NCBI GenBank assembly: GCA_028023455.1
Contig: JAQFVV010013296.1
Coordinates: 1-64,000 of the forward strand
DNA length: 64,000 bases
Reading direction: 5' to 3'
From: Epiperipatus broadwayi
Lineage: Eukaryota; Onychophora; Udeonychophora; Euonychophora; Peripatidae
The position numbers and the translations under genes are program-made. This document shows positions 34,537 to 47,231 of this stretch, in pieces. The notes beneath the pieces are model-generated. The model did not search any database, had not been told where the DNA came from, and worked only from the letters and a program-made list of their open reading frames with translations. Numbering within the stretch: the first letter of the stretch is position 1; every line of letters starts with the position of its first letter.

Positions 34537-36674
34537 GGCGCCATCTAGGCATTTCAACCTAGAAAAATTTATAAAGTAAGCAGATACGTAGGTGAAAAAA
34601 AAATTTTTATTTTTATTTTAATAAATATATTTTGATATCCGTTCGTTAGCCCAAGTCACTAGCTCATTGGAATAGCAGAGATTTATATTCATAAAAAAAT
34701 TCTTATCTAAGAATGATTTAAAAAAAGAATAAAATAAGCTATTGCCAGTAATTAACATACAAACATTTATTTACGCACATATATATATAAAATTTAAGAT
34801 TATTATTTTAGTATGTATATTTTAGATTTTAATTTGAATTTATAATTTAAATTTACATTTTAATTTTTTTAATATTATAAGTTTACATTTTAATTAAGTT
34901 CGCACAGATGGATTTATGAAAGTTTGTTTTATAATGTTGAGTACAGATCGGTTACATAGATTACACGGTTAAAAACATTTGAAAGTAAACATAAACGATC
35001 AAAATACAAAATCATTGATACCATCAATTGCATAGGGAATACAAGAAACCCAATGGCGTTCATCATAAGACCCCGCATTAACACCAATAACTTAAAAGAC
35101 ATCTGAATAAATACATCTTAGATACTCACCGTAAGGTATCAGTATTTACTGAATGTCTATATATTTTGATCACATATGAAAACCAAAAACATAATTAACT
35201 GGTAACAAACCCATGCAAGCGTCTATACCCAACTTAAATTTAATGCAATTTTATTTACAGTGTTTAGTATGAATGGACTACATAGATTTGCATTTTAAAG
35301 AAAATATTCTATCCTTATTTAACCTTAGGCTAAAAGTTCGCAGTGAACTAACGTCAATTCATCTGATATATCGATGCATTCAATGTAACACAAAATACGG
35401 CAGTACAAAAGGTTAAGAGAAGAAATTGCCTCTCGTTAGATAGGAATGCTACATCTATCTGACAAGAAAAGCAATAAAAAAAACTCCATCGAAAGGAACA
35501 GCATTCTACATCTTATAATCCCCATAGGCAAAACAAGTGTGCGGCATATAATAGTGATTCTGCCCGTAGCAAATCTTGTAATACATCTAATTACACCAAT
35601 ATATCCAATCCATTGACCCAATTCAACTACAAAACAATTAACCTAAGATTACCCTCCCCTAATATAACTTTACAAATCTATATAGCCATTCACACCTGAC
35701 TTAAGTTTAATATTTATATAGTTTAATTTACCGAAAAACAGAAATCATAATAAAAACTTAAAGAACAAATAAATAAATAAATGGAAATGGTTTTACAAAA
35801 GAAATACATTAAATAAAATTATAACTAATTAATAAATAATGTTGGTCAGATAGGATTTTATTTCTTATAGATTAAATAGTGAAAGTTTTTAATTTAATGT
35901 TCATTAATTATAAAGTTCTTACGGTTTTAAACAGTTCATTTTTTTATCCAATGCTTGCCATTTGAATGTGAATTCCCACGCCGTCCTAACGAGATTGGTT
36001 GAGTTAGCCGTTGTTTTTCTATTTATCCGGAGGTCTTTTAGTTTAGTTGGTCCTTAATGTAGAAAAAACAATGTCATTTCTTTTTTTTTTAACAAAACTG
36101 AAGGGATTGAAGAGTGCGTCTTTTCAAACCGTTCTCCTTCAACTCCGCACTAACACATATAGTCACATCATAATAACTAATTAATTCTTTTATTTTCAAC
36201 CTTTCCTTTTATAAGAATTTTGTGGATTAACTCAACATTGTCATGATGGTGAAAACCTTTTCATTGAGATCCGATTTCCCGATGGATTTCTTTCATTTGC
36301 TATAAGTTTCTATTGTTTTTCTATCTGATCGTTGTTTATACATTTAAATGCCCAAGGCTAGTTTACATTTAACTAATTAAAACAATCACTTCCATTTTTC
36401 AATAACACCAATTAATTTGTTTTCAAACTTAGAGATTAATTTTTATCTCCAAATCTTTTTAAATTTTTTTTTGTTTTTTAAATACCTTTTCTATTTTTAA
36501 TAAAGTTTTCTTTTAATAACTTTTTTTATCTGTGCGATTTTATATATGTGAGTTTAGTATAGAATTTTAATTTTCAATTTTTAATTCTTAAAAAGGAAGT
36601 TTTATTTGCGAACATTTATTCTTTTCATGTTTACTAATAAAAAAAGAATGTAACGTACATATGTGCCCGTTACA
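34537..36674 (-). repeat. E3 3' LTR, end-truncated by about 50 bp
   Basis: It starts at GGCGCCATCT, lacking the ~50 bp that precede this motif in full copies, and ends CCGTTACA. Together with the copy to its left it forms a 4.3-kb palindrome centred at 34536. Confidence 0.75.
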
Positions 36675-37384
36675 TATCAGTAAACTTGCTTAAAAAAAAA
36701 ATTTACTTAGGGTTAGTAATTACGGTACACGATTAATGAAGACATTTACAAAAACATCTGGTTAGTAATTTTACAAAAAGATAATATACAAAAAAAAAAA
36801 AATGTTGACTATCGTTTTCCTAAAGACCATTTACGTCCACCTCCTCTCCACAAAAGTTCTATTTTTTTATACATTTTATTTTTACACACAGCATAACAAG
36901 AAAATTTTATAAATTATTTATTTAAGAAGGGTGCATTGAAGTAAATATGTTTTGAAAGATAATGGGTTTATACGTGTATATTTGCAGCACAATTAAATAT
37001 ACCACCAACTTATTTATGAAAGATTGAAATGCATACATAGGGTTACACTGATGTAATTTGCAAAGGTACTCATCATAAGGCACCACATCTCGATCATAAA
37101 CTTACATGGCTATGTGCGCCTGTACACGTTAAAGCATAATATATATTAACAAAAAAAACTTATTAATTGCAACCTTTTGACTTTGTTTTTAACGAAATAC
37201 AGTTTCAAATTATTTATACTTTCTCGTGTTTAACATATGTGCAATTTCTTTCTGGCAGTGCTTTTATAAGATATAAAGTATACGACTTATGTAAACAGAT
37301 AAAAATATTTCATTTTGAAAAAAGAAATTTACTCAGGGTATATGTGGTTTTTATTAATAGATCAGCCCAAGTTGGGTGGCCAGT
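36675..37384 (-). other. E3 interior with tRNA-Lys-like primer-binding site
   Basis: On the minus strand TGGCCACCCAACTTGGGC starts at 37382, two bases after the 5' LTR end. This is close to TGGCGCCCAACGTGGG, the complement of tRNA-Lys(CUU). The rest is non-coding. The 93-codon plus-strand frame at 37167-37448 crosses the PBS and LTR end and is not regarded as a gene. No clear polypurine tract precedes the other LTR. Confidence 0.6.
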
Positions 37385-39568
37385 TGAAACAATCTGGATA
37401 ATGCTACTTAATGTAATCTGCACTACAGGGTGCCATCTAGGCATTTGAACCTAGAAAATTTTATAAAGTAGGTAGATACGTAAGTCAAAAAAATTTTTTT
37501 TTTTATTTTAATAAATATATTTTGATATCCGGTCATTAGCCCAAGTCACTAGCTCATTGGAATAGCAGAGATTTATATTCATAAAAAAATTCTTATCTAA
37601 GAATGATTTAAAAGAATAAAATAAGCCACTGCCAGTAATTAACATACAAACATTTATTTACGCACATATATATATAAAATTTAAGATTATTATTTTAGTA
37701 TGTTTATTTTAGATTTTAATTTGATTTTATAATTTAAATTTACATTTTAATTTTTATAATATTATAAGTTTACATTTTAATTAAGTTTGCACAGATGGAT
37801 TTATGAAAGTTCATTTTATAATGTTGAGTACAGATCGGTTACATAGATTACACGGTTAAAAACATTTGAAAGTAAACATAAACGATCAAAATACAAAATC
37901 ATTGATACCGTCAATTGCATAGGGAATACAAGAAACCCAATGGTGTTCATCATAAGACACCGCATTAACACCAATAACTTAAAAGACATCCGAATAAATA
38001 TATCTTAGATAGATACTCAACATAAGGTATCAGTATTTACCGAATGTCTATATATTTTGATCACATATGAAAACCAAAAACATAATTAACCAGTAACGAA
38101 CCCATGCAAGCGTCTATACCCAACTTAAAATTAATGCAATTTTATTTAGAGTGTCGAATATGAATGGACTACATAGATTTGCATTTTAAAGAAAATATTC
38201 TATCCTTATTTAACCTTAGGCTAAAAGTTCGCAGTCAACTAACGTCAATTTTTCTGATATATCGATGCATTCAATGTAACACAAAATACGGCAGCACAAA
38301 AGGTTAAGAGAAGAAATTGCCTCTCATCAGATAGGTATACTACATCTATCTGACAAAAAGAGCAATAAAAAAAAACTCCATCGAAAGGAACAGCATTCTA
38401 CATCTTATAATCCCTTCCATAGGCAAAACAGAAGTGTGCGGCGTATAATAGCGATTCTGCCCATAGCGAATCCTGTAATACATCTAATTACACCAATATA
38501 TCCAATCCATTGACCCAATTCAACTACGAAACAATTAACCTAAGATTACCCTGCCCTAATATAACTTTACAAATCTATATAGCCATTCATGCCCGACTTA
38601 AGTTTAATATTTATATAGTTTAATTTACCGAAAAACAGAAATCATAATAAAAACTTAAAGAACAAATAAATAAATAAATGGAAATGGTTTTACAAAAGAA
38701 ATACATTAAATAATTTTATAACTAATTAATAAATAACATTGGTCAGATAGGATTCTATTTCTTATAGATTAAATACTGAAAGTTTTTAATTTAATGTTCA
38801 TTAATTATAAAGTTCTTACGGTTTTAAACAGTTCATTTTTCATCCAATGCTTGTCATTTGAATGCGAATTCCCACATGGTCCTAAAGAGATTGGTTGAGT
38901 TAGTCGTTGTTTTTTTATTTATCCGGAGGTTTTTTAGTTTAGTTGGTCCTTAATGTAGAAAAAACGATGTCATTTTTTTTTAACAAAACTTAAGTAATAG
39001 AAGAGTGCGTCTTTTCAATCCCTTCTCCTTCAACTCCACACTAACACATATAGTCACATCGCAATAACTAATTAATTCTTTTATTTTTAAACCTTTTCTT
39101 TTATAATAATTTTGTGGATTAACTCAGCATTACGTCATGATGGTGAAAACCTTTTTGTTGAGGTCCAATTTCCCACTGGATTTCTTTCATTTGCTAAAAG
39201 TTTCTATTGTTTCCCTTTCTGACCATTATTTATACATTTAAATGCCCAAGGCTAGTTTACATTTAACTAATTAAAACAATCATTTCCATTTTTCAATAAC
39301 ACCAATTAATTTGTTTTCAAACTTAAAGATATATTTTTATCTCCAAATCTTTTTAATTTTTTTTTTGTTTTTAAAATACCTTTTCTATTTTTAATAAAGT
39401 TTTATTTTAATAACTTTTTTTATTTGTGCAATTTTATATATGTGAGTTTAGTATAGAATTTTAATTTTCAATTTTTAATTCTTAAAAAGGAAGTTTTATT
39501 TGCGAACTTTTATTCTTTTCATGTTTACTAATAAAAAAACAATGTAACATATGTATGTGCCCATTACA
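37385..39568 (-). repeat. E3 5' LTR
   Basis: It is a 2.18-kb copy, highly similar to 34537-36674. Its outer end CCCATTACA borders a 12-bp (AT)n that separates it from element E2. Confidence 0.75.
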
Positions 39569-39580
39569 ATATATATATAT

Positions 39581-40817
39581 TGTATGTATATGTCCTCATT
39601 TCATATGCATGTATATTATTTAATTAAAAAAAAATTTTTCTTTTATATATATAGATTTATGTGTGTATTTATTGTTTATTATAGTTTATAAATGGTTAAT
39701 AAATAAGCAGTTGTAGAGAGAGAAGGTAATAAGAAACAATATTTAATATAGAGATTTATTATATCTCATTAAATAAGGTGTTGAAATTATTTAGCTATAT
39801 TTTATTAAAGAAGGCAGATCAGAAAGGAAGTGTAAAATAAAGTGATCAAGATTAGTAGATTACGTTATGAAAATGTATAAGTGTGAGTATGAATGTTTAA
39901 ACATAAAACATTTTTACACAAATCTTTTAATGACTAAGATTGCAGGCTTTGTTGTTTTTGTATTATCTAGTTTGTAGATAACTGGAGAGGGAAGTGATTC
40001 TTGGATGGGGTAAATGTAACAACTAATCCTAAGTTTTTATTAATTGTGACAAACCATCAATCTTGTGAAGCTTTGATATTTATCTCAAGATAAGATTTCC
40101 AGGTGGTCCTTTTCTTTGATCAAAAATTCGCAATATAAACGAATGAACCAATATTTAGTGGTCAGTTTTTTTTAATGTTAAGAAAAAGAGATGTGTCTGA
40201 CAGTTTTTTTAATATTATTACACAAGAGATGTAGTGATTGAGTTTGTGAAAACCAAGGGAAAGGGATAGTTTGCATATTTTTTTTTCAAAAGAGAGTGAG
40301 CGATTGATTTTTTTTCACTCTTTAAAAATTGAGAAAAGAGAACAAATGACTCTTGTTTTAAAGTAAGTATAGACAAAGATGTGCATATATATATAAGTAA
40401 TTCCCAGCAGTATTAAGAAAAAAATGGAACAAAATTGAATTTATTGGAAGAAGTTATTGACAATTTCATAAAATGATATTAATATATTTTGCTGTGTATA
40501 ATACAATGAATTTGCATTGCTAAAGCCACTTCTTCTGCTTCTTGAAATCTGACATCTATGGATTAACTCACTGATTCATCTGTGGACTTATACCAAAAGT
40601 CCTTTATAACCAACAGAATGATCGAGTTTAAAGTCAACCACACAAGCCATTTGAAATGCTTCTTTTTTGGCTCTTGGTTTATTATGGGTTCATTCACTTT
40701 GAATGGAGGGAGAAAGGAAAAGAGGAAAAAAGAAAAGGAAATTGTATAAAAACCTTATAACTAGGTTTGATCAAGCTATCAATCAAATTTTTGTTAAAGT
40801 TTTCCTCATAGTCATCT
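39581..40817 (+). repeat. E2 5' LTR, left part
   Basis: It matches 55440-56733 closely. The right copy carries an extra ATGTTATTAGGGAAGAG-type local duplication near 56100. The LTR is interrupted at CATCT (40813-40817) by the nested E3 element. Confidence 0.8.
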
Positions 40818-43800
40818 ATAACGATCCAGAGAAATTGGTGACTTAATGTAAACTGCACTATGGGCGCCATCTAGGCATTTGAACCTAGAAAAATTTATAG
40901 AGTAGGCAGATACATAAGTCAAAAAAAAATTTGTTTTTCTTTTTTTTCATCCAGTCGTTAACCCATGTCACTAGCTCAGTGGAATAGCAGAGATTTAATA
41001 ATATAATATAAGAGTATATATGAAAAAAAGAATAAAATAAGCCACTGCCAGTAATTAACATACAAACATTTATTTATGCTTTTTGTATGTTTTTTTTCGT
41101 TACAATTGGCTTTGGTAAAAGCTAAAAGTATTTAGTTTTTTTGATTAGTATAATTTTTGTTAAACGTGCATGAGGTTAAAATTGTCTCTTTTTTTTATCT
41201 AATTGGAAAGAATAAATGACATACAGTTCTAATCCAGATAAATTAAAAGTTCAAAGTTAGCAAGATTTTAGCTAATTAAAGATGGAAGAATAGCTAAAAA
41301 AAGAGACTTGTAACTTAAATTTAGAGAGAGTGTATAAGTTATTATCTTATACCGATAAAAGCAAAGGTGGCGAAGTTCCAAAAATGGGGGTTAAAGGGTG
41401 ACAATCCGGGTCCCTTTCTTCTAGTTCGCTCTGAAATTGGGGGTTCCACCCGTGGCAAGAATTCTTCTCCAGTCTTGCGTCAAGCGTCCGCAAGCGGCTT
41501 TGTGAAGCGTTGCAATAAAAGGGTCCTCAACGCTTTCTCCAGCTTAGCGGACAATAATGGAAGCAGGAGGACCAATGGAAATCTCTGATCTGGGTCCCAT
41601 AACCTCTGAACCCGGTAAGTTAAGGTAATTTTCCTGATAGTGACTTAAAAGTTTGCAAACAATTTTTATCTAAGCTTAGCTACCATCCTGATATAGCTTT
41701 TCTTTTCGTATTCAGAGCTTCCTAATAAAGATTTATACAAGATCTTGGGACTTATTAAATCGCTTTAATTGCTTAATCTCACTGTTTTTGTTAATCGATT
41801 CAGTATCTGGATTAGTGTGTGTGTACTTTCCTGTGTAGTTAATATGTAATTTAACTTATAAATATTTTAGTTTGATAGAATAAAAGAGATTTTACTTTTA
41901 TCAACTTTTCATTGTGGATATTAATAATAGTTATTATTTTTTATTATTAAATTTATTTTTAGTGTAATAAGATTTAAACGTAAGTTACCTTTGCCAATAT
42001 GTTTCAATATGAGGACTAATAATCGTAAAAATCATTAATTCTCATTACGGTAGAATTACCCTTAAAAAAAAATATAATAAAAATCTTTTTATTTTTTTTG
42101 TTTTACAACTGCGAGAGGTGCTGGCGACATATTTCAACGGATTCTTAGGAATCCTGGGCCCATATGAAATAAAATTAAAAGTTGATTTTGTCAATAGCAC
42201 AATTCTTAACAATTAATAGGCTGAAGTTGGTCAGGAAAAATAGCTGTGTTTTTAGAATAGAAATACAACTTTCTTTTTTCTTTTTGAGACAGCTTGATCA
42301 ACTCACACTCAAATATAAATTTGAGGCGTATAAGGGCCTAGTAATACGAAAAACGTTACAATATATATATATAAGATTGAAAATTGTTTTAGTATCAGAT
42401 TACACTTTAACATTTAACATTATTTTTTTTAACTTTACTTTAGATTTTTAATTTACATTTTAATTTCTATTATATTATAAGTTTACATTTTAATTAAGTT
42501 CGCACAGATGGGATTATAAAAGCTTGTTTTAATATGTTGCATATAGATTGGTTACATAGATTACACAGTTAAAAACATTTCAAAGTAAACATAAATGATC
42601 AAAATATAAAATCATTGATACTGACAATTGCAGAGGGAAATTTATAAGTAACCCAATAGTATTCACCATAAGATACTTGCATTGTCACCAATGACTTAAA
42701 AGACATCTGAATAAATACATTTTAGATACTCACCGTAAGGTATCATTATTTATCGAATGTATATATATTTTGATCAAATATGAAAACCCAAAACATACTT
42801 AACCGATAACCAATCCATGCAAGCGTCTATAAACAACTTAAATTTAATGCATTTTTATTTAGGGTCGAGTATGAATAGACCACATAGATTTGCATTTGAA
42901 AATAAAATGTTCTATCCCTATTTAACCTTAGGCTAAACTTCGCAGTCAAACTGGCATCAATTCATCTGATACATCGATGTATTCAATGTAATACGGAATA
43001 CGGCAGCACCAAAAAGATTAAGCGAAGACATTGACTCTTATCAGATAGGAATATTACATCTATCTAACGAGAAGAACAATAAAAAAAAACTCCATAGAAA
43101 GGAACTGCGTTCTCCGTCTTATAATTCCTTTCATAGGCAAACGGGTGAGTGCGGCGTATATATAAACGATTCTGCCAGTAGCGAATCTCCGACTACATCT
43201 ACTAACTACATCAATATATCCAATCCATTGACCCAATCTAACAATGAAACAAATAACCTAAGATTACCCTCCCCTAATATAACTTTACAAATCTATACAG
43301 CCATTTAAGCCCGACTTAAGTTTAACATTTATATAATGTAACTTAACAGAAAACAGAAATCATAATAAAACTTAAAGAACAAAAGTAAATAAATGGAAAT
43401 GATTTTAAATAAATAAATAAAAAATACATCAAATAACATTATTAATAAATTAAGTTGGTCAGATAGGATAATATTGCAATCATTTAAATATGGAAAATTT
43501 TAATTTAATGTTCATTATTTATAAAGTTCTTACGGTTTAAAACAGTTCATCTTTATCCGTTGCTTGCCATGAACGTGAATTCCCACGCCGTCCTCAAAAG
43601 ATTGGTATCCATTTAGCCATTGTTTATTTATTTATTTGGAGGTTTTTTAGTTTAGTGGTCCTCAATGTAGAAAACGATAGTTCATTTCTCTTTCTTTCTT
43701 TGGCAAAACTGAAGGGATTGAATCGTGAGTCTCTTCAATCCCTTCTCCCATACCTCCGCACTAAGACCTATCTGTCACATCGTAATAATCATAATCACTA

Positions 43801-44309
43801 ACTAATAATTTCCAAACTTGTCCTTTTATATTACTTTGAAAGATTGACTTAACATTACATCATCGATGTGATGATCCTTTTCGTTGAGGTCTGATTTCCC
43901 AATGGATTTATTTCATTTGCTAAAAGTTTCTATTGTTTTCCTATCTGACCGATGTTTTTACATTTAAATGCCCAAGGCTGGTTTACATTTGACTAATTAA
44001 ATTTATCATTTCCATTTCTGATTAATTAACCTGTTTTCCAAATCAAAGATATATTTAAAGATAAATTTAAAGATATAATTTTATCTCCAAATCTTTTTAA
44101 AATTTAGTTTTAAAAAACTTTTTTTTAATAAAGTTTTATTTTAATAATTTTTCATTATCTGTGCGATTTAATATATTCGAGTTTAAGATGATATTTAATT
44201 TCAATTTTTAATTCTTAAAGAAAATTTTTAAATGTGAACTTTTTAATTTACTTTCATGTTTAATAAATAAAAAAAAACAACAATGTAACGAACGTCTGTG
44301 CTCGTTACA
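40818..44309 (-). repeat. E3 3' LTR with 1.28-kb insert
   Basis: The segments 40818-41079 and 42361-44309 together equal the LTR at 45034-47226. The remainder (41080-42360) is foreign. Confidence 0.75.
41080..42360 (+). other. Insert of unknown origin with GC-rich exon-like island
   Basis: This 1.28 kb is absent from the sister LTR. It begins near TGTATGTTTTTTTTCGTTACA and ends ACGTTACA before (AT)n, but no target duplication is visible. About 41360-41620 is far GC-richer than the rest of the window and has an open frame (41367-41588, 73 codons, non-ATG start). A second possible start is ACCAATGG at 41571-41578, followed by codons MEISDLGPITSEP. It leads into a strong donor, CCCG followed by GTAAGT, at about 41612. 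It may be a captured host first exon. No family is recognised. Confidence 0.35.
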
Positions 44310-45033
44310 TATCAGTAAAGTTGCTTAAAAAAATGATCAAAAAAAAATATTTTACTTAGGGTTAGTAATTACGGTACATGATTGACGAAGACATTTACAA
44401 AACATCCGGTTAATAATTTTACAAAAAGACTATATACAAAAAGAAAAATGTTTACTATCGCTTACCTAAGGACCATTTACGTTTACACCCCTCCCCACAA
44501 GAGTTCTATTTTATTTTATACATTTTATTTTTACACATGGCATGACAAGCAAGTTATTTTATAAATTATTTATTTAAGAAGGTTGCATTGAAGTAAATAT
44601 ATTTTGAAAGATAATGGATTTCTACGTGTATATTTGCAGCACAATTATAAATACCACCAACTTATTTATGACTGATTAAAATGCTTAAATAGGATTACAC
44701 TGAAGTAAATTTCCAACGGTACTCTCCGTAAGGTACCACATTTACCGTCATAAACTTATGTGGCTGTGCGCTCCTATACACATTAAAGCATAAATATATA
44801 TTAACAAAAAAAACATATCAAATGCAACCTTTTGACTTTCTTTTTAACAAAATACAGTTTAAAATTATTTTTACTTTCTCATGTTTAATATATGTGCTAT
44901 TTCTTTCTGGCAGTGCTTTTATAAGATTTAAAGTATACGACTATATGTAAACAGATAAAAATATTTCATTTTGACAAAATTTTCTCAGGGTATTTGTGGT
45001 TTATTAAAGATCGTCCTGAGGTGGTTCGCCAGT
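44310..45033 (-). other. Interior of nested E3 with primer-binding site
   Basis: On the minus strand TGGCGAACCACC begins at 45031, two bases after the LTR end, at the position of the tRNA-Lys-like PBS in the sister element. The rest aligns with 36675-37384 and is non-coding. The 60-codon frame at 44382 is not protein-like. Confidence 0.6.
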
Positions 45034-47226
45034 TATAACGATCCGGAGAAATTGGTGACTTAATGTAAACTGCACTATGGGCGCCATCTAGGCATTTGAA
45101 CCTAGAAAAATTTATAGAGTAGGCAGATACGTAAGTCAAAAAAAAATTTTTTTTTTCTTTTTTTTCATCTGGTCGTTAACCCATGTCACTAGCTCAGTGG
45201 AATAGCAGACATTTAATAATATAATATAAGAGTATATATGAAAAAAAGAATAAAATAAGCCACTGCCACTAATTAACATACAAACATTTATTTATGCACA
45301 TATATATATAAGATTGAAAATTGTTTTAGTATCAGTTTACACTTTAACATTTAACATTATTTTTTTTAACTTTACTTTAGATTTTTAATTTACGTTTTAA
45401 TTTCTTTTATAATATAAGTTTACATTTTAATTAAGTTCGCACAGATGGGATTATAAAAGCTTGTTTTAATATGTCGCATATAGATCGGTTACATAGATTA
45501 CATGGTTAAAAACATTTCAAAGTAAACATAAACGATCAAAATATAAAATCATTGATACTGACAATTGCAGAGGGAAATTTATAAGTAACCCAATAGTATT
45601 CACCATAAGATACTTGCATTGTCACCAATGACTTAAAAGACATCTGAATAAATACATTTTAGATACTCACCGTAAGGTATCATTATTTATCGAATGTATA
45701 TATATTTTGATCAAATATGAAAACCCAAAACATACTTAACCGATAACCAATCCATGCAAGCGTCTATAAACAACTTAAATTTAATGCATTTTTATTTAGG
45801 GTCGAGTATGAATAGACCACATAGATTTACATTTGAAAATAAAATATTCTATCCCTATTTAACCTTAGGCTAAACTTCGCAGTCAAACTGGCATCAATTC
45901 ATCTGATACATCGATGTATTCAATGTAATACGGAATATGGCAGCACCAAAAAGATTAAGAGAAGACATTGATTCTCATCAGATAGGAATATTACATCTAT
46001 CTAACGAGAAGAACAATAAAAAAAACTCCATAGAAAAAAACTGCGTTCTCTGTCTTATAATTCCTTTCATAGGCAAATGGGTGAGTGCAGCGTATATATA
46101 AATGATTCTGCCAGTAGTGAATCTCCAACTACATCTACTAACTACATCAATATATCCAATCCATTGACCCAATCTAACAACGAAACAAATAACCTAAGAT
46201 TACCCTCCCCTAATATAACTTTACAAATCTATACAGCCATTCACGCCCGACTTAAGTTTAACATTTATATAATGTAACTTAACTGAAAACAGAAATCATA
46301 ATAAAACTTAAAAAATAAAAGTAAATAAATAAATAAAAAATAAATCAAATAACATTATTAATAAATTAAGTTGGTCAGATAGGATAATATTGCAATCATT
46401 TAAATATGGAAAATTTTAATTTAATGTTCATTATTTATAAAGTTCTTATGGTTTAAAACAGTTCATCTTTATCCATTGCTTGCCATGAACGTGAATTCCC
46501 ATGCCGTCCTCAAAAGATTGGTATCCATTTAGCCGTTGTTTATTTATTTATTTGGAGGTTTTTTTAGTTTAGTGGTCCTCAATGTAAAAAACGATAGTTC
46601 ATTTCTCTTTGTTTCTTTGGCAAAACTGAAGGGATTGAATCGTGAGTCTCTTCAATCCCTTCTCCCGTACCTCTGCACTAACACCTATCTGTCACATCGT
46701 AATAATCATAATCACTAACTAATAATTTCCAAACTTGTCCTTTTATATTACTTTGAAAGATTGACTTAACATTACGTCATCGATGTGATGATCCTTTTCG
46801 TTGAGGTCTGATTTCCCAATGGATTTATTTCATTCGCTAAAAGTTTCTATTGTTTTCCTATCTGACCGATGTTTTTACATTTAAATGCCCAAGGCTGGTT
46901 TACATTTGACTAATTAAATTTATCATTTCCATTTCGAATTAATTAACCTGTTTTCCAAATCAAAGATATATTTAAAGATAAATTTAAAGATATAATTTTA
47001 TCTCCAAATCTTTTTAAAATTTAGTTTTAAAATACTTTTTCTTTAATAAAGTTTTATTTTAATAATTTTTCATTATCTGTGCAATTTAATATATTCGAGT
47101 TTAAGATGATATTTAATTTCAATTTTTAATTCTTAAAAAAAATTTTTAAATGCGAACTTTTTAATTTACTTTCATGTTTAATAAATAAATAAAAGAACAA
47201 TGTAACGAATGTCTGTGCTCATTACA
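45034..47226 (-). repeat. E3 5' LTR of nested element, full length
   Basis: This 2193-bp copy runs from TATAACG to CATTACA on the plus strand. It is the best reference for the family. Confidence 0.8.
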
Positions 47227-47231
47227 CATCT

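Larger units (their letters stand above)
32372..39568 (-). mobile_element. E3 LTR element with extra inverted LTR (composite)
   Basis: Three LTR copies of about 2.16-2.19 kb are present. Two (34537-36674 and 37385-39568) read on the minus strand and flank a 0.71-kb interior. The third (32372-34535) reads on the plus strand and abuts the truncated end of the first with one base between. Both outer ends are LTR starts (TGTAATGG and its complement) and both face (AT)n. The interior has a primer-binding site but no coding domain, so the element is non-autonomous. Short open frames inside the LTRs recur in several copies but lack protein features. Confidence 0.75.
40818..47226 (-). mobile_element. 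Nested E3 element inside E2 LTR
   Basis: It is flanked by the 5-bp direct repeat CATCT (40813-40817 and 47227-47231). Removing the element restores the sequence seen in the 3' LTR of E2 near 56733. It consists of a 3' LTR (40818-44309, itself holding a 1.28-kb insert), a 0.72-kb interior and a 5' LTR (45034-47226), all on the minus strand. The ends are ATAACGATCC and CTCATTACA. The two LTRs are highly similar, so insertion is fairly recent and certainly later than that of E2. Confidence 0.8.

Noticed and set aside
35436-35621. Short frame starting MGQWIGYI, seen again at 45978-46172 and in part at 33384-33572
   Set aside because: It recurs only because it lies in copies of the E3 LTR. It differs between copies by frameshifts and shows no protein features.
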